The notes beneath the pieces were generated by a model, which was given only the letters and a program-made list of their open reading frames with translations, had not been told where the DNA came from and searched no databases. DNA of 64,000 bases. It comes from Candidatus Woesearchaeota archaeon. GTDB lineage: Archaea; Nanobdellota; Nanobdellia; Woesearchaeales; WJKL01. The stretch's first letter is position 1. Each line of letters starts with the position of its first letter. Made by a program: the position numbers and the translations under genes. The stretch lies in the NCBI GenBank assembly GCA_019322435.1, contig JAHWIR010000008.1:1-64000 (forward strand). Direction: 5' to 3'. Below are positions 42,115-51,149 of the stretch, piece after piece.

Positions 42115-43292
42115 AACCAGAACTGATATCTCCAGCAGGAGATTGGATTTCTTTGAGAGCAGGGATTGATGCAGGAGCTGATGCTGTTTATTTTGGGTTG
42201 AAAGAGTTCAGCATGAGAGCTAAGGCTAAAAATTTTGATTTGAAAGAATTGAAAAAAGTTGTTGATGAATGCCATAAGAAAAAGGTCAAAGCATATCTTG
42301 CATTGAATACAATAATCTATGAAGATGAATTAGAGAAGATAAAGAATATATTGAAGGAAGTTAAGAAAGCAAAGGTTGATGCTATCCATGCATGGGATCT
42401 AAGCATAGTGGGAGAAGCTTTGAAATTAAAGATTCCTGTTCATCTTTCTACACAAGCATCTGTCAGCAATTCAGAAGCTGCGAAATTCTATAAGAAATTA
42501 GGGATAAAAAGGATAATTTTGGCAAGGGAGTGCAGTTTAGAGCAGATTAAAGAGATAAAGAAAGTCAAAGGATTGGAGATTGAGGTTTTTGTGCATGGAG
42601 CAATGTGTGTTTCTATATCAGGAAGGTGTTTTATTTCGCAGTTTGAGTTTGGAAAGTCTGCAAACAGAGGGGAATGCTTGCAGCCATGCAGAAGAGAGTA
42701 TACTGTAAGTGATGAAGAAGGAAACAAATTGAAGCTTGGAAACAATTATGTGATGTCTCCGAAGGATCTGTGTGCATTGCCTTTTATTGAGAAATTGAAA
42801 TTTGTTGATGCATTCAAGATAGAAGGAAGGAACAGAAGCCCTGAATATGTCAAGACAGTTACTGAAGTTTACAGAGAGGCAATTGACAAGAAATTGACTA
42901 AAGCTAGAATAAAACAACTGATGAAAAAGCTGAAAACTGTGTATAACAGAGGATTTAGTTCTGGTTTTTATTTAGGAAAGCCAATGCCAAAGGATTTCAC
43001 AGATGTTTATGGAAGCAAAGCAACTAGGAAGAAAGTATATGCTGGGAAAGTGCTGCATTATTATGGAAATATCAAGGTTGCAGAAGTTAAAGTGGAAGCT
43101 GGAAGCCTAAAAACAGGGGATGAGATAATGATTCAAGGACCAACAACAGGAGTGTATGAGCAGAAGCTGAAGTCAATGGAGATAAAGCATAAGAAAGTAA
43201 AAGAAGTAAAGAAAGGAAATGCAGTTGGTATTAAACTAGAGAAAGTTGTCAGAAAGAATGATAAAGTGTTTGTAATAAAAAAAGAAAAATAA
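42111..43292 (+). CDS. Peptidase U32 family protein (TrhP/RlhA-like)
   Basis: 393 residues: LISPAGDWISLRAGIDAGADAVYFGL, HLSTQASVSN, ECSLEQIKEI, FVHGAMCVSISGRC, the cysteine-rich NRGECLQPCRREY and FKIEGRNRSPEYVKTVTEVYR, ending in a beta-barrel domain. These are U32 hallmarks. Studied bacterial members act in RNA hydroxylation (TrhP, RlhA), not proteolysis, and the conserved cysteines may bind an Fe-S cluster. It is coupled to the methyltransferase. Confidence 0.9.
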   Translation: MKPELISPAGDWISLRAGIDAGADAVYFGLKEFSMRAKAKNFDLKELKKVVDECHKKKVKAYLALNTIIYEDELEKIKNILKEVKKAKVDAIHAWDLSIVGEALKLKIPVHLSTQASVSNSEAAKFYKKLGIKRIILARECSLEQIKEIKKVKGLEIEVFVHGAMCVSISGRCFISQFEFGKSANRGECLQPCRREYTVSDEEGNKLKLGNNYVMSPKDLCALPFIEKLKFVDAFKIEGRNRSPEYVKTVTEVYREAIDKKLTKARIKQLMKKLKTVYNRGFSSGFYLGKPMPKDFTDVYGSKATRKKVYAGKVLHYYGNIKVAEVKVEAGSLKTGDEIMIQGPTTGVYEQKLKSMEIKHKKVKEVKKGNAVGIKLEKVVRKNDKVFVIKKEK

Positions 43293-43303
43293 AAAAAGGA
43301 TTT

Positions 43304-45127
43304 TTATGATTTCCTTCTTCTTGTCATCAAATACCCGCCAATAGCAACTACAGCTATGACCAAAGCCATTCCTATTGTTGAGAACTCTGGGATGACTCCT
43401 GGAGCTGGGATTACGACTCTGTTATCATAGGGGTCTGATGGAACAGGGGTTGTGCCACAGTAAGGAGCTTGGCCTGTACAGAACGTGAAAAACCAGGCTT
43501 CTATTGGATAATTTATCGGAGCGGTCACACTTATGGTAGCACTTCCTAAGGAAGCTGGTCCATTCCAAGAGCCAATAACATCTCCATAATCATCAATAAC
43601 AAAGATATATACCTGCATCTCGGGGCATTCATTTACACCAATAGTCCAACCAGCATTTAGTTCTAATTCTTCTTCATCAAACTCAGCAGAAACACTGGAC
43701 AGGCTCATTTCAGGGCATTCTTCCTCTGTAATAGTAACCTTATAGTCTTCTACTTCTCCGTTAGGCCAATAACCTACAGGAGTTAATCCTCCTTCAATGC
43801 TAATTCTAAATCTTGCATAAGTAGGACCTAATTCTGCGTCGCATGGCACCATAAAACTCAGATTGATTACTCCTGCTACTGGCTGACTAGCAAAAATCTG
43901 CTCTGCAGGATGATCAAAAACACCATTTTGATTAAAATCAATCCAAGCATCAAGTAATCCTCCTTGTGGTGCTGTAACTGTTATGATTGCTTGTTGACAT
44001 GGTATCAAAGGTGTATTGAATACAACACCATCTTCGTCATCAAGATTATTAATATCGTCTCCGTCTGCATTTGCTGTAGGTTGTCCATCCGGTTCAACAT
44101 CTCTCTGATTCCCTAAGAAAGGTCCTATTGCAAGATGTCTTGCTCCATCGCTTGCTAACAATGTTGAATAGCTGTCTGGTGCATCTCCGAAGTCAAGTTC
44201 TTCTTCAGGCGGTGGCAGTATACACTGCTCCTTGTATATCTCGTCCAAAGCAGTTATTGTATACAAGTGTCCATCAGTTCCGTCAAAATTATCACCTATG
44301 ATAATTGGTTCTGAACAAGAAGTGTGTTTTGTTGCAGTTGCTATCAGCTGTCCGTTTCTCCATACTTCTATTTTTGTCTCTGGACTTATCTTGTCCTTAA
44401 AGTTTCCTTTTGCGTCGCTGTTGCTGACTGAATTTATAGTCATGCTGATTCCTGTTGTAGTTAATGAGTCTATTATCAAATCATGCTGGCCGACATTATT
44501 ATCCACATTAGAAGATGAAACTGTTGCTGTCTCAGAGTCCTTTAATTTTGTCTTTCCTGCGCCATATACCTTAACTTCAACTGAGTCTCCTTCAGTAAAG
44601 GAGTAATCAAAATCAACGCTGAGCGAGTTTAGTCCTTTGCACTCAGTACATACTGCTCCAGGAGGAGAATGATGAACATCTATGCAGACTTCATCTCCAG
44701 AGGATGGTTCTGGTATTGTTGCTGTATAGATTATTGGATTGTATTCAAGGTCAGCAGGATAGCCTGTTAATGTTATTTCTGGATCTTGGTCTCCGCCATA
44801 AACAATCCAGTCATATGATAAAGCTCCATTAATATAAATCCATTCGCCATCGCTTCTTAATTCATCAGCTTCAACTGTTCCATCACCATCATTGTCATGC
44901 TCTCCATATGATATATATGGCTTTGCTACTGAATCTAAAGTGGTCTTTATTTCGATGGTGGTTCCTTGGTCTGTAACTTCTACTTCACTGTGGTATCCTA
45001 ATACAGAGTTATGGAGATAATAAACAGCATCTCCTGCATAATTAAAACAAACAGAAGACTGGTCTCCACCAGCTAAAACAATAGTGCTTAATAATGCCAG
45101 CACAAGGGCGTATAAGAAAATTTTCAT
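43304..45127 (-). CDS. Secreted surface protein with GEVED domain and PEF-CTERM sorting signal
   Basis: 607 residues: signal peptide MKIFLYALVLALLSTIVLA, beta-sandwich domains, a DFGDAPDSYSTLLASDGARH module near residue 309 that leads into a GEVEDY domain (near 452), and a C-terminus VIPEFSTIGMALVIAVVAIG-x3-TRRRKS. The PEF motif, transmembrane helix and basic tail match PEF-CTERM, the recognition signal of an archaeosortase. It is likely exported, cut at PEF and anchored to a lipid. No archaeosortase lies in the window. It is convergent with the U32 gene. Confidence 0.88.
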   Translation of the reverse strand: MKIFLYALVLALLSTIVLAGGDQSSVCFNYAGDAVYYLHNSVLGYHSEVEVTDQGTTIEIKTTLDSVAKPYISYGEHDNDGDGTVEADELRSDGEWIYINGALSYDWIVYGGDQDPEITLTGYPADLEYNPIIYTATIPEPSSGDEVCIDVHHSPPGAVCTECKGLNSLSVDFDYSFTEGDSVEVKVYGAGKTKLKDSETATVSSSNVDNNVGQHDLIIDSLTTTGISMTINSVSNSDAKGNFKDKISPETKIEVWRNGQLIATATKHTSCSEPIIIGDNFDGTDGHLYTITALDEIYKEQCILPPPEEELDFGDAPDSYSTLLASDGARHLAIGPFLGNQRDVEPDGQPTANADGDDINNLDDEDGVVFNTPLIPCQQAIITVTAPQGGLLDAWIDFNQNGVFDHPAEQIFASQPVAGVINLSFMVPCDAELGPTYARFRISIEGGLTPVGYWPNGEVEDYKVTITEEECPEMSLSSVSAEFDEEELELNAGWTIGVNECPEMQVYIFVIDDYGDVIGSWNGPASLGSATISVTAPINYPIEAWFFTFCTGQAPYCGTTPVPSDPYDNRVVIPAPGVIPEFSTIGMALVIAVVAIGGYLMTRRRKS

Positions 45128-45189
45128 TTTTTATCTCACCTTTAAAGTTTGAGTATTATTTAGGCTATACTCTCTAATCTTATTTAAAT

Positions 45190-46362
45190 TTATCTTTTTA
45201 GTTTGTTATACATCTTATAGAGATATAGGGAATCTTTGATTTGCTCTCTTTCCCAGCCTTTTTTTATTAGGATAGTTATAATTTGTTTTTCTGTTTTTCC
45301 TTTGCGCTTTAATTTTCTTACTTTGGAGAGCAGTATTTTTCTTGACATAATCCTTAATAAGCTTCTCTTTTTCATTACTGAAGAAAAGAAAGATGGTTCG
45401 GTTTCTTTTTCATCTTTTTCAGCCAGGTATTTGTCATATCTGTGGAGGGCATCAATCACATGCCTTTCTTGCCAGCCTTTTTCTATCAATAATTTCTTTA
45501 TTTTTCTATTTTCCAGTTTTTTGCGCTTTAATTTTCTTATCCTGGTGAACAATAGCTGCCTTCTGAATTTTCTCCTTATCCTTCTGAAATGTTTCTTTTT
45601 TAGTGGCAGGACAAGCGCAGGGATCTCTTCCTCTTGTTTTTTGATCTCAGCATCATACCTGTAGATTGCATCAATCTCGTGTTTTTTCTTCCAGCCTTTT
45701 TTTAGCAGTATTGATTTAATCTCGGTGTTTTTCAGTTTTTTGCGCTTTAGTTTTCTTATCCTTGCAAACAATAATCTTCTTCTAAATTTCCTTCTTATCT
45801 TGTGGAAAAAACCTGATTCTCTTGGCGGAATAATTATAGCAGGGGTTTTATCTTCTTTTTTTAGATGACGTTTCTTATACCTATGGAGGGCATCACCTAC
45901 ATGTTTTGCATGCCACCCTTTAATAATCAGTAATTTTTTAATTTCCCTTTCAGGAAGGCCTTTTTTGGTTAATTTTATTATGCGGTTGAACAATACCTGC
46001 CTTCTTATTTTTCTTTTTATCTTATGAAGGAGCTTTCCCTTTTTCAACACCAGGAAAAATAAGATGATGATGACAGCTGGAGGCAGTATCAATGCCCACC
46101 ACTCTATTCTTTTTCTTTTCTCTTCTTCAATCTTTAACTCTATTTCTTTTTCTGCTTTCTTTGCTTTCAGGTATTCATTAAGAGCTTTTAGTACTGCTTC
46201 AGGGATTTCAGTTTGGTTATAATCTTCTTGAGAATCATCATAGACACTGATTGTTTCTGCTTCTAGCTGGGGCTCATCTTGTATTGTTTCTTCCTGCGCA
46301 GCAGCTGGCATAATCAAAAGAAACAGCAATACAGTTAAGGATATCGCCTCTTTTTTACTCAT
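45190..46362 (-). CDS. Membrane protein with four basic KGW repeats
   Basis: 390 residues: signal peptide (LTVLLFLLIMPAAAQ), an acidic extracellular stretch, a transmembrane helix around 91-107 (WALILPPAVIIILFFLVL) and four cytoplasmic repeats (about 112-168, 187-243, 258-316, 335-385). Each has a basic part (KIRRKFRRQLLFTRIRKLKRK), a helix (IKKLLIEKGW) and a helix ending ALHRYDK. The last two helices resemble UBA-like or archaeal GW modules. The cytoplasmic part is extremely basic, which suggests contact with nucleic acid or phospholipid. Not recognised as a named family. Confidence 0.8.
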   Translation of the reverse strand: MSKKEAISLTVLLFLLIMPAAAQEETIQDEPQLEAETISVYDDSQEDYNQTEIPEAVLKALNEYLKAKKAEKEIELKIEEEKRKRIEWWALILPPAVIIILFFLVLKKGKLLHKIKRKIRRQVLFNRIIKLTKKGLPEREIKKLLIIKGWHAKHVGDALHRYKKRHLKKEDKTPAIIIPPRESGFFHKIRRKFRRRLLFARIRKLKRKKLKNTEIKSILLKKGWKKKHEIDAIYRYDAEIKKQEEEIPALVLPLKKKHFRRIRRKFRRQLLFTRIRKLKRKKLENRKIKKLLIEKGWQERHVIDALHRYDKYLAEKDEKETEPSFFSSVMKKRSLLRIMSRKILLSKVRKLKRKGKTEKQIITILIKKGWEREQIKDSLYLYKMYNKLKR

Positions 46363-46523
46363 TTTGAGGGTGATATGTATAGTATAGTATTTAAGCTTTT
46401 TTATAAATTCATTTTAAATATTTCCGACGAGAAGTAATCGATAGATTTAAATACTAGTTCGATTTTAGACGAGAAATAAGACAAATTCTAGTCTTAATAA
46501 ACATAAAACGGGGGTAAATTAAA

Positions 46524-46829
46524 ATGGCAACTAAATGTGCAAAAGTTGGTGTTAAGAAAGAAAAAGGCTTTCTTTACTTTGTTGACAAGAAAGGAAATGT
46601 AGCAAGAGCAAAGATGGCAAGAGGAAAGAAGAAAGGCAAAGCAAAGATACAAGTTGTAGCTAAAGTTGGTGTTAAGAAGAAAGCTGGATTCTTGTACTTC
46701 ATTGACAAGAAAGGAGATATTAGCTGTGCAAAGATGGTAAGAGGCGGCAAGAAGAAAAAGAAGAAAGCTGCTAAGAAGAAAAAGCCAGCTAAGAAAAAAG
46801 CTAAAAAGAAAGCAAAGAAAAAGCGATAA
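46524..46829 (+). CDS. Lysine-rich tandem-repeat protein, candidate nucleoid or RNA-binding protein
   Basis: 101 residues: two copies of about 35 residues (AKVGVKKxxGFLYFxDKKGxxxxAKMxRG) and a tail of almost only Lys and Ala (KKKKAAKKKKPAKKK). GGGGGT lies 8 bases before the ATG and a TATA box (GATTTAAATAC) near 46446, so high expression is likely. The tail recalls histone H1 and bacterial Hc1-like proteins. It is followed by a long T-rich terminator. DNA or RNA compaction is an inference. Confidence 0.8.
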   Translation: MATKCAKVGVKKEKGFLYFVDKKGNVARAKMARGKKKGKAKIQVVAKVGVKKKAGFLYFIDKKGDISCAKMVRGGKKKKKKAAKKKKPAKKKAKKKAKKKR

Positions 46830-46856
46830 ATTCTTTTTTTTATTTCTTTTATTTTT
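46830..46856 (+). terminator. T-rich terminator of the lysine-rich protein gene
   Basis: A run TTCTTTTTTTTTATTTCTTT directly follows the TAA. Oligo-T tracts without stable stems are typical archaeal terminators. Confidence 0.5.
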
Positions 46857-46889
46857 ACAAAAATAAAAGTTTGAAAGCTTTTGCTTTCT

Positions 46890-47774
46890 TTATATTTTTT
46901 TTATTATTACTACTTCTTCAAGAAGTTTTTCAGCACTAGATATTATTCTGGCTAATGCTCTTTCAAGTGATTTTTCTGTTGCAGAAAGTTTTTCTTCTAT
47001 TCTTGCTGCTGCTGAGGATTCAACCAGATAAAGATCATTTCTTATTACAGCCAATTGTTTTTTTAGTTCAGGGATAAGCGTGGAAACAGCAAGCTCTATT
47101 CTTTGAAGATCACGAAGTTCTTTTTCGATGTTTTTGGTTATTTCATTGATATTTGCTATTTTCAGCCTGTCTAGTATCTTGTCCAGAGCTTCTATCTCCT
47201 TTCCCAGCAAAAAGATATTTTTAGAGACTTCAATCTTTTCTTTTGCAAGTGGTCTTTTGAGTATTTCAGGGGCTCCTGCTGTCTCGTACAGACGCCTGGC
47301 TGTTGTCTTGATCTCTTGTTTCAAAAGATTAAGCTGATTTGCTATCTGCGCTGATTGTTTTTTATCAGCCAACTTGTCTACTTCTCTGTGGAACTGGTCC
47401 AATGCTCTGGATTCCCGGTAGAGGATTGTGTCTGCGTCCAGGCAGATGTTCTTTAGGTCTGATATGATGGAATCAATCTGTTTCAGCAGGTCAATTGTGT
47501 CATGCCTGATTATAGCAGAGAGCTCTTTAACAGTTGAGCTTTGTCTTGCGTATGTATCTCCAAGTTGAGGCTGCTTTTGTCTTAGTTTTACTTTTTGCAC
47601 TGAAAGTTTTGATAATTCAGAATTTGCTTTTTTCAGTTTTTGAAAATTTGGCTGAAGTCTTTTGCTTATCCTTGCAATCTCGTTCCTGGATTTCAGGATA
47701 GTTGCTGCATTTTCCTGGATAGACCTTGATAAAGAAGTGGAGGTTGCTAATCTGAGCTTGTATTGAGCAGCCAT
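46890..47774 (-). CDS. Coiled-coil protein of unknown function
   Basis: 294 residues, almost wholly helical with heptad-like spacing and no membrane segment. One cysteine (NICLDADTIL) and no catalytic motif. One base separates it from the upstream sppA-type gene, so it is probably co-transcribed. It may be a structural partner, but nothing identifies a function. Confidence 0.75.
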   Translation of the reverse strand: MAAQYKLRLATSTSLSRSIQENAATILKSRNEIARISKRLQPNFQKLKKANSELSKLSVQKVKLRQKQPQLGDTYARQSSTVKELSAIIRHDTIDLLKQIDSIISDLKNICLDADTILYRESRALDQFHREVDKLADKKQSAQIANQLNLLKQEIKTTARRLYETAGAPEILKRPLAKEKIEVSKNIFLLGKEIEALDKILDRLKIANINEITKNIEKELRDLQRIELAVSTLIPELKKQLAVIRNDLYLVESSAAARIEEKLSATEKSLERALARIISSAEKLLEEVVIIKKI

Positions 47775-47775
47775 T

Positions 47776-48696
47776 TTAGGTCATGATTTTCAGTTCTTTT
47801 TGCGTGTTTTTTAATTCAGAGCCGATTCCCTTGCCTATTAAGAAGGATTGCGGAGCAATGACTCCTGACAGCATATCTAAGATTGTTTTTTCTCTTTTGT
47901 ATTCTGCAAATTCTATATCTTCTAATTCTAAGTTTGTTATCAGCCATTGTTTTGCTGTTTCCTTGTCTCCTGTTGCATCAATCAATCCAAATTCCAAAGC
48001 TTCGATGCCTAGATAAAATTCTCCTGTTGAGAGATGTTTTGCTTTTTCATAATCCATGTTCCTGTTTTCTGCAACTGCTTTTATAAAGATTTCATGTATC
48101 TTATTTATCTTTGACTGTAGGATAGCTCTTTCATCCAAGCCTAATGGTTTGAATGGGTCTCCAATGTCTTTATATGCTCCTCCAACTAATCTTTGATAAG
48201 TCATATTGTATCTTTCTAACAATCCTGCGAATTCAATGTATGAGGAATAGACACCAATAGAGCCTGTTACTGACATTTCATTTGCAATGATATAGTCTGT
48301 TGCAGAAGCAATCCAATAGCCTCCTGATGCGCCTACTTCTCTGATAACTGCAACAGTTGTCTTGTTTACTCTTTTGACTACATCTGCTATCTCTTTTGAA
48401 GCTACTGCAGAGCCGCCAGGAGAGTTGATGTCGAGTACAATTGCTTCTATTGCTGGATTTTTATCTGCTTTTTGTATCTGCTCGATGATGTCTGTTGAGC
48501 TTGCTGCTTGTGTGCCAAATGAAGAAGCTCCTTCAACTGTGATCACTCCCTTTATTGGAATTACAGCAACATTGCCAAATGGCTCCATGTCAATAAAAAA
48601 GATAGAGATAATAGAAACAAAGAAGAAACTTATTATTGCAAATAGGATTAGTGCTATTATTACTGCTGTTAACCTCTTTTTTGGCTGCTGCTCCAT
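47776..48696 (-). CDS. sppA: Signal peptide peptidase SppA (S49)
   Basis: 306 residues: an N-terminal transmembrane helix (VIIALILFAIISFFFVSIISIFF), LDINSPGGSAVASKEI, the Ser site EVGASGGYWIASATDYI (about 124) and MSVTGSIGVYSS, then GGAYKDIGDPFKP with the catalytic Lys. It is the archaeal-length, single-domain form, which degrades cleaved signal peptides in the membrane. Confidence 0.93.
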   Translation of the reverse strand: MEQQPKKRLTAVIIALILFAIISFFFVSIISIFFIDMEPFGNVAVIPIKGVITVEGASSFGTQAASSTDIIEQIQKADKNPAIEAIVLDINSPGGSAVASKEIADVVKRVNKTTVAVIREVGASGGYWIASATDYIIANEMSVTGSIGVYSSYIEFAGLLERYNMTYQRLVGGAYKDIGDPFKPLGLDERAILQSKINKIHEIFIKAVAENRNMDYEKAKHLSTGEFYLGIEALEFGLIDATGDKETAKQWLITNLELEDIEFAEYKREKTILDMLSGVIAPQSFLIGKGIGSELKNTQKELKIMT

Positions 48697-48728
48697 CTTT
48701 ATTTAATTTGTTTAGATTGTATATAAAA

Positions 48729-49220
48729 CTATCTAATCTTATATTTCTGTATAACAGTGATGTGGTTTAATTTTTGCATAAGTCTTTGATTTTTTGGGGA
48801 AGTGAGCATATAGAAAAAATCAACTGCCCACAGGATGATGAATATCTTTGCTGCAATAAATGTTATGTTGCTGAACAGATAGTTCCGGTAAGATGCTTTT
48901 CCTTCAGGCACAACATAGATCCCGAACAGTATCTGGCCTGGTGTCTGCTGGATCTTATACTGCAGGTAAGTAAAATAAAGCACTGCAATGAAACTCATCA
49001 TAATCAAGACCGAATATAATCTAGAGACTATCAAGGGATTGCTTTGTATATAAGCCTGCTGCTGGGAAAATGTTCCTGGCGGGATGATCTTCCTGACTAG
49101 CCTGTCAAAAGGGAACAAGACAAAGAGGTCTAGGATTAAGATATCTATTATGAAAGCAAAGATTCTTTTTGGAATTGATGCTGGTGCTAAGAAGAATTTA
49201 TTACTACCTCTTTTTTTCAT
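48729..49220 (-). CDS. RDD family membrane protein
   Basis: 163 residues from MKKRGSNKFFLAPASIPKRIFAFIID; an in-frame start further upstream would run into the aIF1A promoter. Three or four hydrophobic segments and the RDD-type first motif (PKRIFAFIIDILILDLF) and TPGQILFGIYVV are visible. RDD proteins are small transporters or membrane regulators of unclear function. Confidence 0.83.
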   Translation of the reverse strand: MKKRGSNKFFLAPASIPKRIFAFIIDILILDLFVLFPFDRLVRKIIPPGTFSQQQAYIQSNPLIVSRLYSVLIMMSFIAVLYFTYLQYKIQQTPGQILFGIYVVPEGKASYRNYLFSNITFIAAKIFIILWAVDFFYMLTSPKNQRLMQKLNHITVIQKYKIR

Positions 49221-49301
49221 AGAGATAGAGGGAGGGTATTTGTTTAAAAAAGTTGTTATTTTCGCAATGCTTATAAAGAAATCAGGGTTTTTAGAGGTAG
49301 T

Positions 49302-49646
49302 ATGAGCAAAAAGAAAGAAGAAGCTGCAAGGCAGGCTGCGATTGAGCGGCAGATTTCTAGAATCAGGCTTCCTAGAGGGAAGCAGACATTTGGCATTGTT
49401 GACCAAAGATTAGGCGGCAGCAGGATGAAGGTTAGATGCTTAGATGGAAAGACAAGGGTCTGCAGGATTCCTGGAAGGATGAAGAGATATTTGTGGGTGA
49501 GAGAAGGAGATGTCATCATTGTTGAGCCATGGGAATTGGGCGGAGATGACAAAGGAGACGTCATCTACAAATATACAAAGAGCCAATTACAGTATATCAA
49601 AAGAAAAGGTTATCTAAAAAAGCTGGAAGAGTTTGAAGAGTTCTAA
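49302..49646 (+). CDS. eif1a: Translation initiation factor aIF1A
   Basis: 114 residues with the OB fold: [57 protein letters not shown]. It binds the A site of the small subunit during initiation. The lysine-rich N-terminal tail is typical. GAGGTAGT precedes the ATG. Confidence 0.96.
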   Translation: MSKKKEEAARQAAIERQISRIRLPRGKQTFGIVDQRLGGSRMKVRCLDGKTRVCRIPGRMKRYLWVREGDVIIVEPWELGGDDKGDVIYKYTKSQLQYIKRKGYLKKLEEFEEF

Positions 49647-49700
49647 TTTACTACTCTAGAATAAAAATATTTAAATAAGAGTTCTTTTTTTGTATTTGAT

Positions 49701-50231
49701 ATGGGGGAAAACAAAGGTTCATTTATAATAACACTGATAGTGATGTTCATACTTTTCTTAAGCTGGATAGCTATTGTGTTCAACCTAGGCGGAAGATTCT
49801 ATAAAGGAGAGCTGATATTGCTGGTATTATTCTTATTAGTGAGCCTTAAGCTGACTTTTGGCAGCAACCAATGGAGAGGGCTTATCAAGTTCTATTCATT
49901 AATATGGGTTAATTTTCTTTTTATCTATTTCATGAGATTCAGCATAAAAGAGGTTGTTTTGCCATTTGCAGTGAGCTTTATTGGATGGCTTGTTGCTATT
50001 GTCAAACTAGATTCAGATGATTTTGAAGAAGGTGATTGGGGAGAAGGGGAAAGTTTAGAAGTCAAAAAAGAGTTCAGTCCTGGAAAGTATGTTGCAAGCA
50101 AAACAGGAAAAAAGTTTCATGCGCCTAAATGCGACTGGGCAAAGAAGATAAAAAAAGACAATCAGATATGGTTTGAGAGCAAAGAAGAAGCTGAAACAGA
50201 GAATTTAAAGGCTTGTGATTGTGTTAATTAA
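49701..50231 (+). CDS. Membrane protein with C-terminal Ada-like metal-binding motif
   Basis: 176 residues: about four transmembrane helices in the first 110 residues, an acidic linker, then KYVASKTGKKFHAPKCDWAKKI...FESKEEAETENLKACDC. The spacing of H-x3-C and C-x-C matches the small Ada-type zinc module often attached to membrane or nuclease proteins. Function unknown. The stop overlaps the convergent phosphatase-like gene. Confidence 0.75.
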   Translation: MGENKGSFIITLIVMFILFLSWIAIVFNLGGRFYKGELILLVLFLLVSLKLTFGSNQWRGLIKFYSLIWVNFLFIYFMRFSIKEVVLPFAVSFIGWLVAIVKLDSDDFEEGDWGEGESLEVKKEFSPGKYVASKTGKKFHAPKCDWAKKIKKDNQIWFESKEEAETENLKACDCVN

Positions 50232-50626
50232 GACAGTTTTTTTACCAATGCTTTAACCTGCTTGAGAATAAAGTCTCTTGTTTTTCTGAAGTCTTCAATT
50301 GGGTGGCCTACTACGTCAGGGGTTTGCCATTCGATTATCTTTCCTTTGGGTATCATTGAGGGAAAATTAGGAAGATGCTTGTTCATCTTGACTATCTTGT
50401 GTGCTGAGTCTAGTTCATCAAATTCCAGATGGGTTGGAGCTTTTTTAGTTACTTTTACTTTGATCTGTTTCAGCACTTCAACTGCATTGGGGTCTACAGT
50501 ATGGATAGGAAGGGTTCCTGCGCTTGTTGCTCTATAGCCTTTTGGAGCAAATTTGTTGAAGATTGATTCTGCCATAATGCTTCTGATGGAGTTTCCGTGG
50601 CAGACAAATAATATTGTTTTTGACAT
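50228..50626 (-). CDS. Low-molecular-weight phosphatase/arsenate reductase-like protein
   Basis: 132 residues from ATG 50626 (a TTG at 50644 is the alternative). The P-loop VCHGNSIRS has the C-x5-R signature (Cys9, Arg15), and TPDVVGHPIEDFRKTRD carries the general acid Asp, though followed by Val instead of Pro. It is a dephosphorylating or arsenate-reducing enzyme; protein targets are unknown. Confidence 0.86.
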   Translation of the reverse strand: MSKTILFVCHGNSIRSIMAESIFNKFAPKGYRATSAGTLPIHTVDPNAVEVLKQIKVKVTKKAPTHLEFDELDSAHKIVKMNKHLPNFPSMIPKGKIIEWQTPDVVGHPIEDFRKTRDFILKQVKALVKKLS

Positions 50627-50669
50627 TTTCTTCGAAAATTTCAAACCTTACTCATTTCATTCGTAAGTT

Positions 50670-51149
50670 TCATTTTTTCATGTTTGTTTTAATCATATAT
50701 ATAATTAACCTTATTACTCCTAATGTTATGGCTATGTCTGCGATATTAAAAGCAGGCCATATCCTGAAATCAAGAAAATCAATCACATAGCCAAGATTGA
50801 TCCTATCAATTAAATTGCCTAAAGTGCCTCCTAAGATTAATGCAGTTGCTATTTGCACGCATTTGTCATTAGGGACTGCATCATAGAAATAAAGGATAAG
50901 GCCTATGACAATTATTGAAAACCAAATCAGCAGGCTGGTGGATTGCTGGAACAATCCAAATCCAGCTCCTGTATTCTGGATATAGGTCAGATGGAATATA
51001 TTTTGGATTATTGGGACTGATTGGAATAATTGAAGATTTCTTACTACAGAGAATTTTGTTAACTGGTCTAGGAGGACTACTGCGACTGATGTCAGGAGGA
51101 TTATAAGTGCCTTGTTTTTTTCAGTAGACTTCTTGTTTTTGAGATTCAT
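50670..51149 (-). CDS. lspA: Lipoprotein signal peptidase LspA
   Basis: 159 residues with four membrane helices and the conserved blocks LLDQLTKF, YIQNTGAGFGLF, GGTLGNLIDRI, GYVIDFLDF and FNIADIAI, so the catalytic Asp pair is present. LspA (A8) cleaves prolipoproteins in bacteria and is uncommon in archaea, which suggests transfer or an archaeal lipoprotein system. It overlaps the end of the next upstream gene by about 29 bases. Confidence 0.92.
   Translation of the reverse strand: MNLKNKKSTEKNKALIILLTSVAVVLLDQLTKFSVVRNLQLFQSVPIIQNIFHLTYIQNTGAGFGLFQQSTSLLIWFSIIVIGLILYFYDAVPNDKCVQIATALILGGTLGNLIDRINLGYVIDFLDFRIWPAFNIADIAITLGVIRLIIYMIKTNMKK

Noticed and set aside
49221..49406. N-terminal extension of the RDD protein
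   Set aside because: It would run through the aIF1A promoter and first codons; the conserved part begins at 49220.
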